This document shows, piece after piece, positions 35,287-44,436 of a stretch of DNA of 49,541 nt. Both the position numbers and the translations under genes were made by a program. Origin of the DNA: Akkermansia sp. (lineage in GTDB: Bacteria > Verrucomicrobiota > Verrucomicrobiia > Verrucomicrobiales > Akkermansiaceae). Position 1 is the first letter of the stretch. Each line of letters opens with the position of its first letter. The stretch spans positions 1 to 49,541 of the forward strand of contig NZ_JAJBTT010000022.1 of NCBI RefSeq assembly GCF_020860705.1. The letters are read 5' to 3'. The notes under the pieces were generated by a model. The model ran no database searches, was not told the origin of the DNA, and worked only from the letters and a program-made list of their open reading frames with translations.

Positions 35287-36669
35287 TCAGGCAAGGGCCG
35301 GCAGAGAAGCGGCCGCTACGGCCTGGCCGTGGCGCTTGGTCTTTTCATCCGGCACGCGAAGCTGGATTTTCAGCTCGGGGAATTCGGTGCGCAGCACTTC
35401 TTCCGCCTTGTCAATGATGATCTGACCGCCGTCTCCGGAAGCCACCCGGCCCAGGAAGAGCAGGTTGCGGATGTCATAAAACCTGGCGTAGTGGGCGATG
35501 GCATAGCCAAAGTGCACGCCGATGGTTTCATAAATCTTGCGGGCGCGTTCGTCGCCTTCCGCCATGGCGGCCTGAACCTTCTTGAGCTGTTCCGGGAAGG
35601 GCATGCCTTCAAACTGGAACCCGGCGCGGGGAGCCAGGCGGGCCACGGCCTGCTGGGAGAAGTAAAGGGCGCCTACGCCCATATCCTTGGACCATTCGTC
35701 CACGCCGCCTTCTTCGGAATAATCCACGGGAGCGAAAGCCAGTTCGTTCAGCCAGGGCTTGATGTGGCCTTCCGGGTCCACGTAGCCGGCGGCTTCGGAA
35801 GTGCCCATGGCCACGCCCAGTACGGCGTTGTCATTCATGCCCATGGCTCCGGCAAGAGCGGTCACTTCACCGTCATTCACCACTTCAAAGGGAATGTTAT
35901 TCCACTTTTCCTTCTGGAGGGTGCGGAATACCTTGCCGAGGGTTTTTTCAATGTCTTCCTGGCTGACGCCGCGGAACAGGGAAGAGGTGCGCACTTCGCT
36001 GTTGATGATCACGCCGGCGGAGGAACCGCCGATGGCGTCTACGCGGGGAAGATGGGCGGCGGCGCGCTCCAGGGAGTCCTGGATGCCTTCAATATGGTAC
36101 TGGGGGTCCTTCTGGAAGTAGGGGTCCCAGACCACTTCTTCGGAATACACCACTTCTCCGTTCACCACAGCGGCGCACTTGCGGTCGGAACCGCCCAGGT
36201 CAAAGCCGATGCGGTAGCCGTCCAGATTGCGGCCCAGGGTCATGGAGCCGGAGTATTCCTCAGGCAGTTCTTCCACGGACACCTTCTTCACTTCAATCGG
36301 GGAGCCGTAAATCTTCTTGCCGATGAAGTCCCAGTCAAATTCGCGGGCGCCGCCCTTGCAGTAGCGGGAGGCCAGCATGTCCGCAATGGCGTCATCCCCG
36401 GCGACAAGGATGATATTGCCGCCCTTCTGCCACAGCAGGAATTTCACGATTCGTTCCACATAGGTCTCATTCAGGGCAACATTTTCCCCGGTATGGGGAA
36501 GAAGCTTGCCGGACCAGCGGAAGCAGGTCCCGTCATTGCGGGTCAGGGCGATGTCCACTTGATGGGAAGAGGGATCGGCGGCGGCTTTGGCTTCAAAGGC
36601 TTGATTCCAAAGAACGGCCGGCACGAAGCCGGGATCCAGTATAGGCGTGATTTTGGGTTGAATATTCAT
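35287..36669 (-). CDS. ROK-family sugar kinase-like protein with long N-terminal extension
   Basis: The 460-residue product contains the sugar-kinase phosphate motif GYRIGFDLGGSDRKCA (D157 and the following glycines), a family acetate/hexokinase-HSP70-actin fold. Downstream pieces such as FEVVNDGEVTALAGAM and GVAMGTSEAAGYVD match ROK sugar kinases, which phosphorylate glucose, N-acetylglucosamine or related sugars. The sequence before residue 150 is an extra domain not present in standard ROK proteins of about 300 residues, so the substrate cannot be assigned. The start was placed at 36669, just before MNIQPKITP; the open frame upstream continues without a plausible start. Confidence 0.75.
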   Translation of the reverse strand: MNIQPKITPILDPGFVPAVLWNQAFEAKAAADPSSHQVDIALTRNDGTCFRWSGKLLPHTGENVALNETYVERIVKFLLWQKGGNIILVAGDDAIADMLASRYCKGGAREFDWDFIGKKIYGSPIEVKKVSVEELPEEYSGSMTLGRNLDGYRIGFDLGGSDRKCAAVVNGEVVYSEEVVWDPYFQKDPQYHIEGIQDSLERAAAHLPRVDAIGGSSAGVIINSEVRTSSLFRGVSQEDIEKTLGKVFRTLQKEKWNNIPFEVVNDGEVTALAGAMGMNDNAVLGVAMGTSEAAGYVDPEGHIKPWLNELAFAPVDYSEEGGVDEWSKDMGVGALYFSQQAVARLAPRAGFQFEGMPFPEQLKKVQAAMAEGDERARKIYETIGVHFGYAIAHYARFYDIRNLLFLGRVASGDGGQIIIDKAEEVLRTEFPELKIQLRVPDEKTKRHGQAVAAASLPALA

Positions 36670-36869
36670 GGCAATAATCCGTTGGAAACGTAGCATGCCT
36701 GCCTTTCCTTGAAAAGTATTCATTCCCTCTCTCCATGATTTTTTTTGGCGCTCGCGGGCCGATATCTCACTTTCTGCTGGAAAATTACCGTGTTTTCACT
36801 AAAGAAGCAGGAGCCCTTTTTCCGGCGTGGCGATCCGGAAGAGCACCTTATTCCACGCATACATGTTCC

Positions 36870-37733
36870 ATGAATGAATTAACGGACCAGCTGATTACCC
36901 TGTTCTCTTCCGCCCTGATTGCCGCCATGTTCACCGCCGTGGCAATAGGCATTTTCCGCCAGGCACACGCGCCGGATATCCGGCGCCCCGTCAAATGGCG
37001 CATTCCCGTGGACCATCTGGACATGCTGGACCTCGCCATGTGCGGCATCATCGTCCTGTACTTCAGCATGGGAGCCCTGATGGCGGCGGCCACGCCTCCC
37101 GGGGCTTCCGCCCCCCCCACTACCACCAACATGGAGCTGGACGGCTACAAGATTTTCAACGGCACCTGCCTGAATCTCATCCTGGCCTTTGTCCTGCTGG
37201 TGCGCATGTTCCATACGGGCAGGATGGAGGCCCTCCAGCTGAAAAAACATTCCCTGAAAGCCCTGCTTTACGCCCCTGCCGCGGGCTATCTGCTGGTGCT
37301 GGTCATCCACTTCCTCCTGGACAGGGCGGGCCTGTTCCAGTGGATTGAACAAATCACGCACGCCCCGGCGGAGCAATCCATCGTCTCCGTGCTGCGGCAT
37401 TCCAGCGATCTTCCCCTGATTACGGTCATCTGCTTCAGCGCCGCCATCGCGGCCCCGCTGGTGGAGGAGCTTATCTTCCGCGGCTACCTGTATCCCATCA
37501 TGAAAAAGTACACGGGAGCCTGGTTCGCCCTCATCACCACATCCCTGCTCTTCGGCATCATCCACGTCAGCCTCGTGCCGTTCATTCCCCTGGCGGTCTT
37601 CGGCGCCATGCTGGTGCTGCTGTACGAATACACGGGCACCATCTGGACGCCCATCATCGCCCACTGCATTTTTAACACCGCCACCCTTATCAACATCCTG
37701 TATCCCGGCGTTCTTCTCCCTTATGGCTCCTGA
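36870..37733 (+). CDS. CPBP-family intramembrane metalloprotease (Abi/CAAX-like)
   Basis: The 287-residue membrane protein has about six membrane segments. It has the three CPBP motifs: EELIFRG (glutamate pair plus Arg), FGIIH, and the C-terminal HCIFN. These residues form the intramembrane active site that cleaves substrates in the membrane, as in CAAX-type proteases (Rce1-like). The start at 36870 was chosen because the preceding open frame lacks similarity. It overlaps thiL by 11 bp, so they are translated from one message. The substrate is unknown. Confidence 0.82.
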   Translation: MNELTDQLITLFSSALIAAMFTAVAIGIFRQAHAPDIRRPVKWRIPVDHLDMLDLAMCGIIVLYFSMGALMAAATPPGASAPPTTTNMELDGYKIFNGTCLNLILAFVLLVRMFHTGRMEALQLKKHSLKALLYAPAAGYLLVLVIHFLLDRAGLFQWIEQITHAPAEQSIVSVLRHSSDLPLITVICFSAAIAAPLVEELIFRGYLYPIMKKYTGAWFALITTSLLFGIIHVSLVPFIPLAVFGAMLVLLYEYTGTIWTPIIAHCIFNTATLINILYPGVLLPYGS

Positions 37734-38619
37734 TCCCACCATCCGGCAGACGGGGGAGGACGCACTGGTGGCGCGGCTCCGGCCCCTCATGCCCTCCAAC
37801 GCCGCCCTGGTTACGGGACCGGGGGACGACTGCGCCGTGGCGCGGAGCTCCGGCAACCACCAGCTGCTCCTGAAAACGGACTGCGTGGTGGAAGGCCTGC
37901 ACTTCCTGCCCGGCACGGACCCCGAATTGATCGGCAGAAAAGCCCTGGCGCGGGCCGTTTCCGACATAGGGGCCATGGGGGGCACGCCCCTCCACGCACT
38001 GGTAACCCTGCTGGTGCATGCAGACCGCCCCGTCTCCCAGGTGGAAGGAATTTACCGGGGCATGGGACGGCTGGCGCAGCAGTTCGGCATCAGCATCGCA
38101 GGCGGGGAAAGCTCCGGACTGCCTGAAGACGGCCTGATCATCAGCGTGGCCCTGACCGGGGAGGTTCCGGAAGGAAAAGCCATCCTGCGCAGCACGGCAC
38201 GCCCGGGGGACCTGGTAGCCGTCACAGGCGTCCTTGGCGGGAGTTTCCCCACCGGGCACCACCTTTCCTTCATTCCCCGCGTCAGGGAAGGCGGCATTCT
38301 GGCCGCCTCCGGCCTGGTTACCGCCATGATGGACCTCTCCGACGGGCTGGGAACCGACCTTCCACGTCTGGCGTCCGCTTCCGGACTGGGATTCCGCATT
38401 CAAGAAGAACTCCTTCCCATACGGCAAGGATTCACTGCGGCGCAGGCAGTGGGAGACGGGGAGGATTACGAATTGCTGATGACCTTCCGCCCCGGTGACC
38501 GCGACCGGGTTGCACAACTGGCGGCGGAACATTTTCCGGAAACGCCTCTGACCGTCATCGGGGAAATGACTGCGGAAACCTCCTCCGCCCTTCCGGCGGG
38601 CTACAGGCATTTCAACTAG
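37723..38619 (+). CDS. thiL: Thiamine-monophosphate kinase
   Basis: ThiL phosphorylates thiamine monophosphate with ATP to make thiamine diphosphate, the active cofactor. The 298-residue product carries GEDALVARL near the N-terminus, the GPGDDCAV and LLLKTDCVVEGLHF blocks of the ATP/metal site, then SDIGAMGG and the C-terminal DLSDGL. Length and motif order are as expected for ThiL (about 320). It overlaps the upstream CPBP protease gene by 11 bases and ends just before a convergent acyltransferase gene. Confidence 0.9.
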   Translation: MAPDPTIRQTGEDALVARLRPLMPSNAALVTGPGDDCAVARSSGNHQLLLKTDCVVEGLHFLPGTDPELIGRKALARAVSDIGAMGGTPLHALVTLLVHADRPVSQVEGIYRGMGRLAQQFGISIAGGESSGLPEDGLIISVALTGEVPEGKAILRSTARPGDLVAVTGVLGGSFPTGHHLSFIPRVREGGILAASGLVTAMMDLSDGLGTDLPRLASASGLGFRIQEELLPIRQGFTAAQAVGDGEDYELLMTFRPGDRDRVAQLAAEHFPETPLTVIGEMTAETSSALPAGYRHFN

Positions 38620-38669
38620 CCGGAGGCGGAAAACCGCGGGAGGGAATCCGGTAAAAGGCGCCTGCTGAA

Positions 38670-40511
38670 TTATTTCTCCGCTTTCTCCGCCTCCCTCTCC
38701 TGCTGCATGTAAGGCAGAAGCTGTTCATACGTGTCCTTGCCCAGGTAGCGCTTGATGGAGCGTTCCGGAGATTTGAAAATATCCACCAGGATCAGGCAGT
38801 CCAGCACATCGCCAAAATGCTTGTCCACGCTGAAAGACAGGATTTTTCCGTTCAGCTTGAGGTACTGGCGCAAAAGCACGGGAATTCCCTTGCCGTCCTC
38901 TTCAATGTCCGCCACCAGCTGGGAAAGCCCCTGGGCGTCCGTCAGGCCGATGGGCAGGATGCAGGATTCCGACCTCTTCAGGTCCGCCTTGCGGGGCGGA
39001 TTGTAAGCCTTCACCTCATGCACCAGCTCGCGGTCCATTTCATGCGCTTTCAGGTAGGAAACAATGAGGGCGCGGGAAAGATTGGTGTAATCGCGGGAAA
39101 TGCTCACCGTTCCGAACAGGTAGCGGTAATGGTGGTTGCGGGCCATGAACTGGCCGATGCCCTCCCAGATGAACCCGAGGGCCAGCGGCCTTTTCTGGTA
39201 CTCCGGCACGATGAAGGCGCGCCCCATTTCCAGCGAACGGTTCAGCACCCGCAGGGCGGCCGGGGTAAAGGAGAAATATTCCCCGTTATACAGTCCTTTC
39301 ACACCGTAGCGGGCCAGGATCTTATCCGTCTCCCCCATGCGGTAGGCGCCCACAAGCTTCCGGTGGGTTCTGTCCCACAGGAACAGGTGCTTGTAATGGT
39401 TGTCATACACGTCCAGGTCGCACGCTTTGCCGGAGCCTTCCCCCACCTGGCGGAAGGTGTATTCCCGCAGGCGCCCTATTTCAATCAGGATATGGGGGAT
39501 TTGCAGGGCGTCCGCCACGTACACGTCCCAGTCCCCGTTTTCCTGGCGAGCGTGCAGGCACTCCGGGGGCAGCGCGTCAATCTCCTCCTGCATGTCCTGC
39601 ACGGACACGGGGGGGATCAATGCAGACATCTTCCCTTTCCGGTCTTTTTTATGCACATGGGGCCGGCGGCTCTTTTCATAACTCTTGCCCAGCAGGTAGG
39701 TGCGCAGGCGCAGATGGGAAACCAAGGCTTCGTCGGAATCATACTGCCCCAGCTGGCTGAACGGGATGGGCTTGCCCACCACGATGCGGTGCGTACGGCG
39801 GCCGTCCCGGCCTACTTCACGGGGGAGGAAGGCCACACGGGCCTTGCGGTTAATCAGGGAAACGCCCTGGAACAGCAGGCTGTTGCGTCCCGGGAAATGC
39901 ACGGGAACCACCGTCGCCTTCGTCATGCGGATAATGGCGGCGATGTTCGTGTTCCAGGGATCGTCCGTCACCCTCTTGTGGGCCAGGGAAAAGCTGGAGG
40001 CCGTTCCGGCGGGGAAAATACCAAGCACGCCGCCTTTCCGCAGCCAGGCAATCATCTTGCGCAGACCGGAAAGATTCTTGCGCTTGGCATTCTCATCCTC
40101 GTACACGTCCACCTTGATCAGCCAGGGTTCCAGTTCCCGGCACAGAGAAAGCTGTTCGTTGGCCAGAATGCGGACGTCATCCCTCACGCGGGTAAGCAGT
40201 TCCCCGAACATAATGCCGTCCGACAAGCCATGCGGATGATTGGCGACCACAACCACCGGCCCCTTCTTGGGAATATTTTCCAAGTCCCCCGGGCGCAGCT
40301 GCAGCTTGAGATTCAAGTGCCTGGCGGCCAGCTGGAAGAAATTTTCCGGAGAGCCGGATTCCTTGTCCCGCACGATCTTGTCGTACGCCTTATTCAGGCG
40401 TTCCAGGCCCAGCAGCTTTTCAGCGGACGCCGCCACCAGCGAAGGCAGGCGCGTGTTTTCATCCAAAATGTCTCTGATATCCACCATCTTCGGGTGTTTG
40501 AGCTGGGCCAT
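38670..40511 (-). CDS. Two-domain acyltransferase: PlsC-like plus GNAT/hemolysin-like
   Basis: The 613-residue protein joins two acyltransferase domains. The N-terminal half (about residues 60-280) is PlsC-like, with NHPHGLSD (91-98) and the GIFPAGTASS block. The C-terminal half (about 300-600) is an OlsB/hemolysin-type N-acyltransferase domain (HARQENGDWDVYVADALQI; the segment GKACDLDVYDNHYKHLFLWD; MGRAFIVPEYQKRPLALGFI). Fusions of this type (OlsF) make ornithine lipids, using the C-terminal half for N-acylation and the N-terminal half for O-acylation. That assignment is from family knowledge and not proven here. The promoter puts transcription at the start codon. Confidence 0.8.
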   Translation of the reverse strand: MAQLKHPKMVDIRDILDENTRLPSLVAASAEKLLGLERLNKAYDKIVRDKESGSPENFFQLAARHLNLKLQLRPGDLENIPKKGPVVVVANHPHGLSDGIMFGELLTRVRDDVRILANEQLSLCRELEPWLIKVDVYEDENAKRKNLSGLRKMIAWLRKGGVLGIFPAGTASSFSLAHKRVTDDPWNTNIAAIIRMTKATVVPVHFPGRNSLLFQGVSLINRKARVAFLPREVGRDGRRTHRIVVGKPIPFSQLGQYDSDEALVSHLRLRTYLLGKSYEKSRRPHVHKKDRKGKMSALIPPVSVQDMQEEIDALPPECLHARQENGDWDVYVADALQIPHILIEIGRLREYTFRQVGEGSGKACDLDVYDNHYKHLFLWDRTHRKLVGAYRMGETDKILARYGVKGLYNGEYFSFTPAALRVLNRSLEMGRAFIVPEYQKRPLALGFIWEGIGQFMARNHHYRYLFGTVSISRDYTNLSRALIVSYLKAHEMDRELVHEVKAYNPPRKADLKRSESCILPIGLTDAQGLSQLVADIEEDGKGIPVLLRQYLKLNGKILSFSVDKHFGDVLDCLILVDIFKSPERSIKRYLGKDTYEQLLPYMQQEREAEKAEK

Positions 40512-40518
40512 GTCCGGC

Positions 40519-40547
40519 TGTATAACGGATTTACAGGAAAAAGTGAA
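40519..40547 (-). promoter_or_regulatory. Promoter of the two-domain acyltransferase, possibly leaderless
   Basis: On the minus strand TTCACT is followed by a 17-bp spacer and TATACA. The predicted transcription start is at about 40512, adjacent to the start codon. Confidence 0.55.
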
Positions 40548-40579
40548 TCTCTTTTTGCAGTGCCGTCCGGAACGCAGTC

Positions 40580-40608
40580 TTGATTTCCACGGGCCGCAAA
40601 GCTACAAT
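40580..40608 (+). promoter_or_regulatory. Promoter of cmk-plsC(-recF)
   Basis: TTGATT is followed by a 17-bp spacer and TACAAT. The predicted start of transcription is about 35 nt before the cmk start codon. Confidence 0.65.
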
Positions 40609-40649
40609 TCAAGCGGCTTTAGCCTCCATTTCCAACACAGAAGACACTC

Positions 40650-41291
40650 ATGCATCCAGCCATCGCCATTGACGGCCCCGCCGCATCCGGAAAATCCACT
40701 GTCGCCAGGCTCATCGCGGACCGCCTCGGCTACACGTTCATCAACACCGGAGCCATGTACCGGGCCGTGACCTGGTACATGCTGGAACAGGGCATTGACC
40801 CTGAAGACACGGCAGCCGTGCTGGAAGCCCTGCCCTCCGTTCCTCTCTCCTTCGGCAAGGACGGCAGCCGCTCCGTGGTCCTGTGCCGGGAACACGTGCT
40901 GGGAGAAGAGCTCACCCGCCAGCAGGTCAACGACCACGTCTCCACCATCGCGGCCATTCCGGAAGTCCGCTCCCTGCTGGTGGAACGGCAGCGGGAATAC
41001 AACCGCCGGGAACCCGTAGTGATGGAAGGCAGGGACATTGGCACCGTGGTCTTTCCGGACACGCCGTTCAAGTACTTCGTCACCGCCTCCGAGGAAGTGA
41101 GGGCCGCCCGCCGCGCCGCGGAAGGCCTGACGGACTCCATCGCGGAGCGGGACCGCAAGGATTCCTCCCGCGCCACCGCCCCGCTGGCCCAGGCTCCGGA
41201 CGCCCTGCTGGTGGATACGTCAGATATGACGATCGACCAGGTCGTCCGTTTCATCACCGATAACATTCAACAAAAACTCGCCGCCAGATGA
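40650..41291 (+). CDS. cmk: Cytidylate kinase
   Basis: Cmk phosphorylates CMP and dCMP using ATP, feeding CTP and dCTP supply. The 213-residue protein has the P-loop GPAASGKS (9-16), the NTGAMYRAVTWYML block and EGRDIGTVVFPD (residues ~126-137), all typical of bacterial cytidylate kinases. Its last codons overlap the next gene (plsC) by 4 bp (ATGA). The operon with plsC and recF is a housekeeping arrangement. Confidence 0.94.
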   Translation: MHPAIAIDGPAASGKSTVARLIADRLGYTFINTGAMYRAVTWYMLEQGIDPEDTAAVLEALPSVPLSFGKDGSRSVVLCREHVLGEELTRQQVNDHVSTIAAIPEVRSLLVERQREYNRREPVVMEGRDIGTVVFPDTPFKYFVTASEEVRAARRAAEGLTDSIAERDRKDSSRATAPLAQAPDALLVDTSDMTIDQVVRFITDNIQQKLAAR

Positions 41292-41899
41292 ACTCCTTCT
41301 ACTGGGTTTTCTACACGCTCTTCAAAAGCATCTCCAAAGCGTTCTTCTCCTGGAAAGTCGTCAACCGGGAAAAGCTCATTGAAGACGGTCCCGTGCTGAT
41401 CGTCAGCAACCACCAGAGCTTCCTGGACCCTCCCATGCTGGGCATCTCCTATGAAGAGGGCATCTATTTCTTCGCCCGCAAGACCCTGTTCCAGGGTATC
41501 TTCAAATGGGCCCTTCCCCTCTGCCAGGCCATCCCGATCGACCAGGAAAACCCGGACGCCGCCAGCCTCAAGCACGTTATCCGCCTGCTGAAATCCGGCA
41601 AGCGCGTGCTCGTGTTCCCGGAAGGCTCCCGTACGCCTGACGGTGAAATCCACGACGGCATGGGGGGCATCGGCCTTATTCTGAGCAAGACAAAAGTTCC
41701 CGTGCAGCCCCTGCGCATCAGCGGGGCCTATGAGGCCTTCCCCATCGGCGCCCGGTTCCCCAAGCTCCGTCCCGTCACGGTCACGGTCGGGGATCCCATT
41801 CCCTTCACCCCGGCGGAACTCAATGCCAGGGGAAAAGAGGCGTACCAGCATTTGACGGACAGGATCATGGACGCCATCCGCGCCCTGCCTGCCGAATAA
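41288..41899 (+). CDS. plsC: 1-Acyl-sn-glycerol-3-phosphate acyltransferase
   Basis: PlsC adds the second acyl chain to lysophosphatidic acid to make phosphatidic acid, the precursor of membrane phospholipids, at the inner membrane. The 203-residue product has the catalytic NHQSFLD block (H42 and D47) and FPEGSR (110-115). The length is short-typical (about 200-250). It overlaps cmk by 4 bp and lies 18 bp upstream of recF. Confidence 0.92.
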   Translation: MNSFYWVFYTLFKSISKAFFSWKVVNREKLIEDGPVLIVSNHQSFLDPPMLGISYEEGIYFFARKTLFQGIFKWALPLCQAIPIDQENPDAASLKHVIRLLKSGKRVLVFPEGSRTPDGEIHDGMGGIGLILSKTKVPVQPLRISGAYEAFPIGARFPKLRPVTVTVGDPIPFTPAELNARGKEAYQHLTDRIMDAIRALPAE

Positions 41900-41917
41900 T
41901 TCCCTTTCTCCGGCCCC

Positions 41918-42973
41918 ATGATCTCCAGGCTGAAATTAATGGACTTCCGCTGTTACGGAAGCTTCTCCTGGCAGATTCCTCAGCAGGGGGCCATCATCCT
42001 GGGAAACAATGCCCAGGGAAAAACCAGCCTGCTGGAGGCCGTCTGCTTCCTGCTGCGCCTGCAATCCCCGCGCACTGCACGCCCCGGGCCCCTGGCGGCC
42101 CATGGAAAACCGGCCTTCGGCATCCGCGGAGAGCTGCCGGGACAGGTCCGGCGCATCCTGTGGTCCCCGGACGCACCGGACCTCCGCGTCAACGGGGAAC
42201 CGCGCAAGGACCAGCGCAGCTACCTGGCGGACAGCTATCCCGTGGTCTGGATGGGCAATGACGATCTTTCCCTGGTGCAGGCCGGAGCGGACGCGCGCCG
42301 GAAATACATGGACTTTCTAGGCAGCCAGTGGCACCCCGGCTACAGGCTGGCCCTGTTCAGCTACCGGAAAGCGCTGAAAACGCGTAATTACCTGCTCAAG
42401 CACCGGCACCGGGACAAGCTCCAGCTGGACGCCTACACCCGCCAGCTGGCCCTGCACGGAACGGAACTGAGGAACCTGCGCGCCAGCCTGCTGACGCTTC
42501 TGGCCCCCCATATCACCCTGGCCTACCGCAGCATCGGCGGACGGGATGAACAAGCCGCCATCACCTACCGCGCCTCGGAGGAAGGCGACCTGTATGAACG
42601 CCTGTCCGCCGCGGTAGACAGGGACATCAGATATGGCCAAACGCAGAACGGGCCCCACCGGGACGATCTGGACATCACGCTGAACGGCAGGAGCGCCGCA
42701 CAGTTCGCCTCGGAAGGGCAGCAGCGCACCATCGCCATTTCCATGAAGCTGGCCCAGTCATCCCTGCTTACGGAAGAGACGGGGCATACGCCCATCCACC
42801 TGATTGACGACGTTTTCGGGGAGCTGGACCCTACGCGCCGCGTAGCCTTCCTGCGCGCGCTTCCGGCGGACGCCCAAAGCCTCATCACCACCACCCACCT
42901 GGATTGGCTGCACGATACCCCGTGCCCCCTCCCGGCCTTCCGGCTGGAAGATTCCACGCTCAAGCCGGTCTGA
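41918..42973 (+). CDS. recF: DNA replication and repair protein RecF
   Basis: RecF is an SMC-like ATPase that loads RecA at single-strand gaps. The 351-residue protein has the Walker A GNNAQGKTS (30-38), the ABC-type signature SEGQQRTIAISMK, and Walker B HLIDDVFGELD. The order and spacing match RecF. Here recF sits after cmk-plsC, not next to dnaN as in many bacteria. A convergent flavin reductase gene follows 59 bp downstream. Confidence 0.92.
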   Translation: MISRLKLMDFRCYGSFSWQIPQQGAIILGNNAQGKTSLLEAVCFLLRLQSPRTARPGPLAAHGKPAFGIRGELPGQVRRILWSPDAPDLRVNGEPRKDQRSYLADSYPVVWMGNDDLSLVQAGADARRKYMDFLGSQWHPGYRLALFSYRKALKTRNYLLKHRHRDKLQLDAYTRQLALHGTELRNLRASLLTLLAPHITLAYRSIGGRDEQAAITYRASEEGDLYERLSAAVDRDIRYGQTQNGPHRDDLDITLNGRSAAQFASEGQQRTIAISMKLAQSSLLTEETGHTPIHLIDDVFGELDPTRRVAFLRALPADAQSLITTTHLDWLHDTPCPLPAFRLEDSTLKPV

Positions 42974-43032
42974 ACACGGCTGAAGACAGCCCTGTCTGGA
43001 CGGAACCTATCCCCGCGGCATTTCCCCGCGCG

Positions 43033-43536
43033 CTATTCCTTCACCCAGGCGTTCAGAATCTCCACAATGTACATTTTGTGGAAATCCGCCGCCGCGTACC
43101 ATTCCGGCACAATGGTCTTGTCCAAAAAGGCCTCCGGACGGAGGGCTTCCGCGTACAGCTTGCGGCATTCCAGCACCAGCCGTGCTTCCATAAAACTCAC
43201 GTTGCCGTTCTCCGTCACATAGGGGGTCAGCCCGGAGGCGGCCACCTTGTCCGTATCCCGGCCGCTCGTGGTGCCGCAAACAGTCAACGCCTTATGATAT
43301 TCATGACCAAAGAAGGAAAGCGTGAATTCCTCCCCGGCCTCAATGAAGCCGAAGGTATGGCGCTGGGGCCGGATGACCACGAAGGCCACAGGCTTCTTCC
43401 ACATAAAGCCCAGGCCTCCCCAGCTGGCCGTCATCATATTGAAATGCTCCGGCGTTCCCGCCGTCACCAGCATCCAGTCGTGCCCGATCAATTGCACGGC
43501 GTTATCACGAATCTCCTTTGGATCAATCTTTTTCAT
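43033..43536 (-). CDS. Flavin reductase-like protein (FMN-binding split barrel)
   Basis: The 167-residue protein starts with MKKIDPKEIRDNAVQLIGHDW. It contains ASWGGLGFMWKKPVAFVVIR and FTLSFFGHEYHKALTVCGTTSGRD, where the last block (GxxSGRDxDKV) is the hallmark of the flavin reductase-like family that binds FMN. The start at 43536 was chosen because the protein has GAGGAAC upstream and a good promoter. A longer open frame on this strand (back to 44289) runs opposite rnc and is not coding. The physiological substrate is unknown. Confidence 0.82.
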   Translation of the reverse strand: MKKIDPKEIRDNAVQLIGHDWMLVTAGTPEHFNMMTASWGGLGFMWKKPVAFVVIRPQRHTFGFIEAGEEFTLSFFGHEYHKALTVCGTTSGRDTDKVAASGLTPYVTENGNVSFMEARLVLECRKLYAEALRPEAFLDKTIVPEWYAAADFHKMYIVEILNAWVKE

Positions 43537-43564
43537 GGTGTTCCTCAACGTTTCTTCGTGAACC

Positions 43565-43592
43565 ATCCTACACCTCTCCGGCCATATGTCAA
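43565..43592 (-). promoter_or_regulatory. Promoter of the flavin reductase-like gene
   Basis: On the minus strand TTGACA is followed by a 16-bp spacer and TAGGAT. The leader is about 22 nt and includes a GAGG ribosome-binding sequence. Confidence 0.65.
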
Positions 43593-43662
43593 AGCCGCTG
43601 CACGGCTGGAATGACGCGAGGAAGCCCGCCTCCTTTCTGCCGGAAACGACCTCCGTTTGGAG

Positions 43663-43691
43663 TTGATTTTCCAGCACGGCGGCCCTAGCAT
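43663..43691 (+). promoter_or_regulatory. Promoter of rnc, possibly leaderless
   Basis: TTGATT is followed by a 17-bp spacer and TAGCAT. The predicted transcription start is at about 43698, next to the start codon at 43699. Confidence 0.5.
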
Positions 43692-43698
43692 TTCCGGG

Positions 43699-44394
43699 AT
43701 GAACTACACCGCGCTGGAAGACAAACTGGGGTACCGTTTCAAAAATCCGAACCTGCTTGTGCAAGCCCTCACCCATCCCAGCACGGACAGCAAGCCGGAA
43801 ACGCGCCGGACGTATGAACGGCTGGAATTCCTGGGAGACGCCATCCTCCAGCTGGCCGTCACCCAATACCTCTACCACCACATGCCCCAGTCTCCGGAAG
43901 GGGAGCTGACGCAGTTGCGCGCCCGCACCGTCAGCCGCGCCAATCTGGGCAAATACGGCTTCATCCTGGGCCTGGATTTGTACATTTCCCTGGGAAAGGG
44001 GGAGGAAAAAGCCGGAGGAAGAAGCAAAAACTCCATCATTGCCAACACGTTTGAATCCGTCTTCGGGGCCATGTCCCTGGATTCCGACTATGAAACGGCC
44101 AAGGCCGTCGCCCTTCGCGTCCTGCACGAGGCGCTGGACTCCGCCGCCAGCCACCCCAAGGAAATCAATCCCAAAGGGGAACTCCAGGCCATTCTCCAGG
44201 ACCTTCTGCCCGAAACTCCCTCCTATGAAACGGAGGAAAAAGGACAGAAGGATTCCGAGAACCGTTTTGAATCCCGCGTTTTCTGGCATGGGCAGGCCAT
44301 CGGTTCCGGCCGCGGTTCCAGCAAACGGAAGGCGGAAGTAAGCGCCGCCGCGGATGCCCTGGAAGCCAGGGCATGGCTCCGCATTCCCTTGTAA
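43699..44394 (+). CDS. rnc: Ribonuclease III
   Basis: RNase III cuts double-stranded RNA, matures rRNA and regulates mRNAs. The 231-residue product has the signature RLEFLGDAIL (catalytic E43, D47) and the C-terminal catalytic block IIANTFESVFGA with E119. In most family members the residue before T-x-E is Asp (E. coli D114), but here it is Asn116 (codon AAC), so metal binding may be slightly different; the essential D47 and E119 are intact. A double-stranded-RNA-binding domain follows (about residues 155-225). The start at 43699 gives the normal N-terminus and sits at the promoter's predicted start. Confidence 0.92.
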   Translation: MNYTALEDKLGYRFKNPNLLVQALTHPSTDSKPETRRTYERLEFLGDAILQLAVTQYLYHHMPQSPEGELTQLRARTVSRANLGKYGFILGLDLYISLGKGEEKAGGRSKNSIIANTFESVFGAMSLDSDYETAKAVALRVLHEALDSAASHPKEINPKGELQAILQDLLPETPSYETEEKGQKDSENRFESRVFWHGQAIGSGRGSSKRKAEVSAAADALEARAWLRIPL

Positions 44395-44436
44395 AATCTT
44401 CCATGGGCGGCGTGGCTATTTTGTCACCCTTAAGCC

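Noticed and set aside
43033..44289. A 418-residue minus-strand frame covering the flavin reductase and running opposite rnc
   Set aside because: Only the last 167 residues have family similarity and a proper promoter and start. The rest runs antisense to rnc, which has all its motifs.
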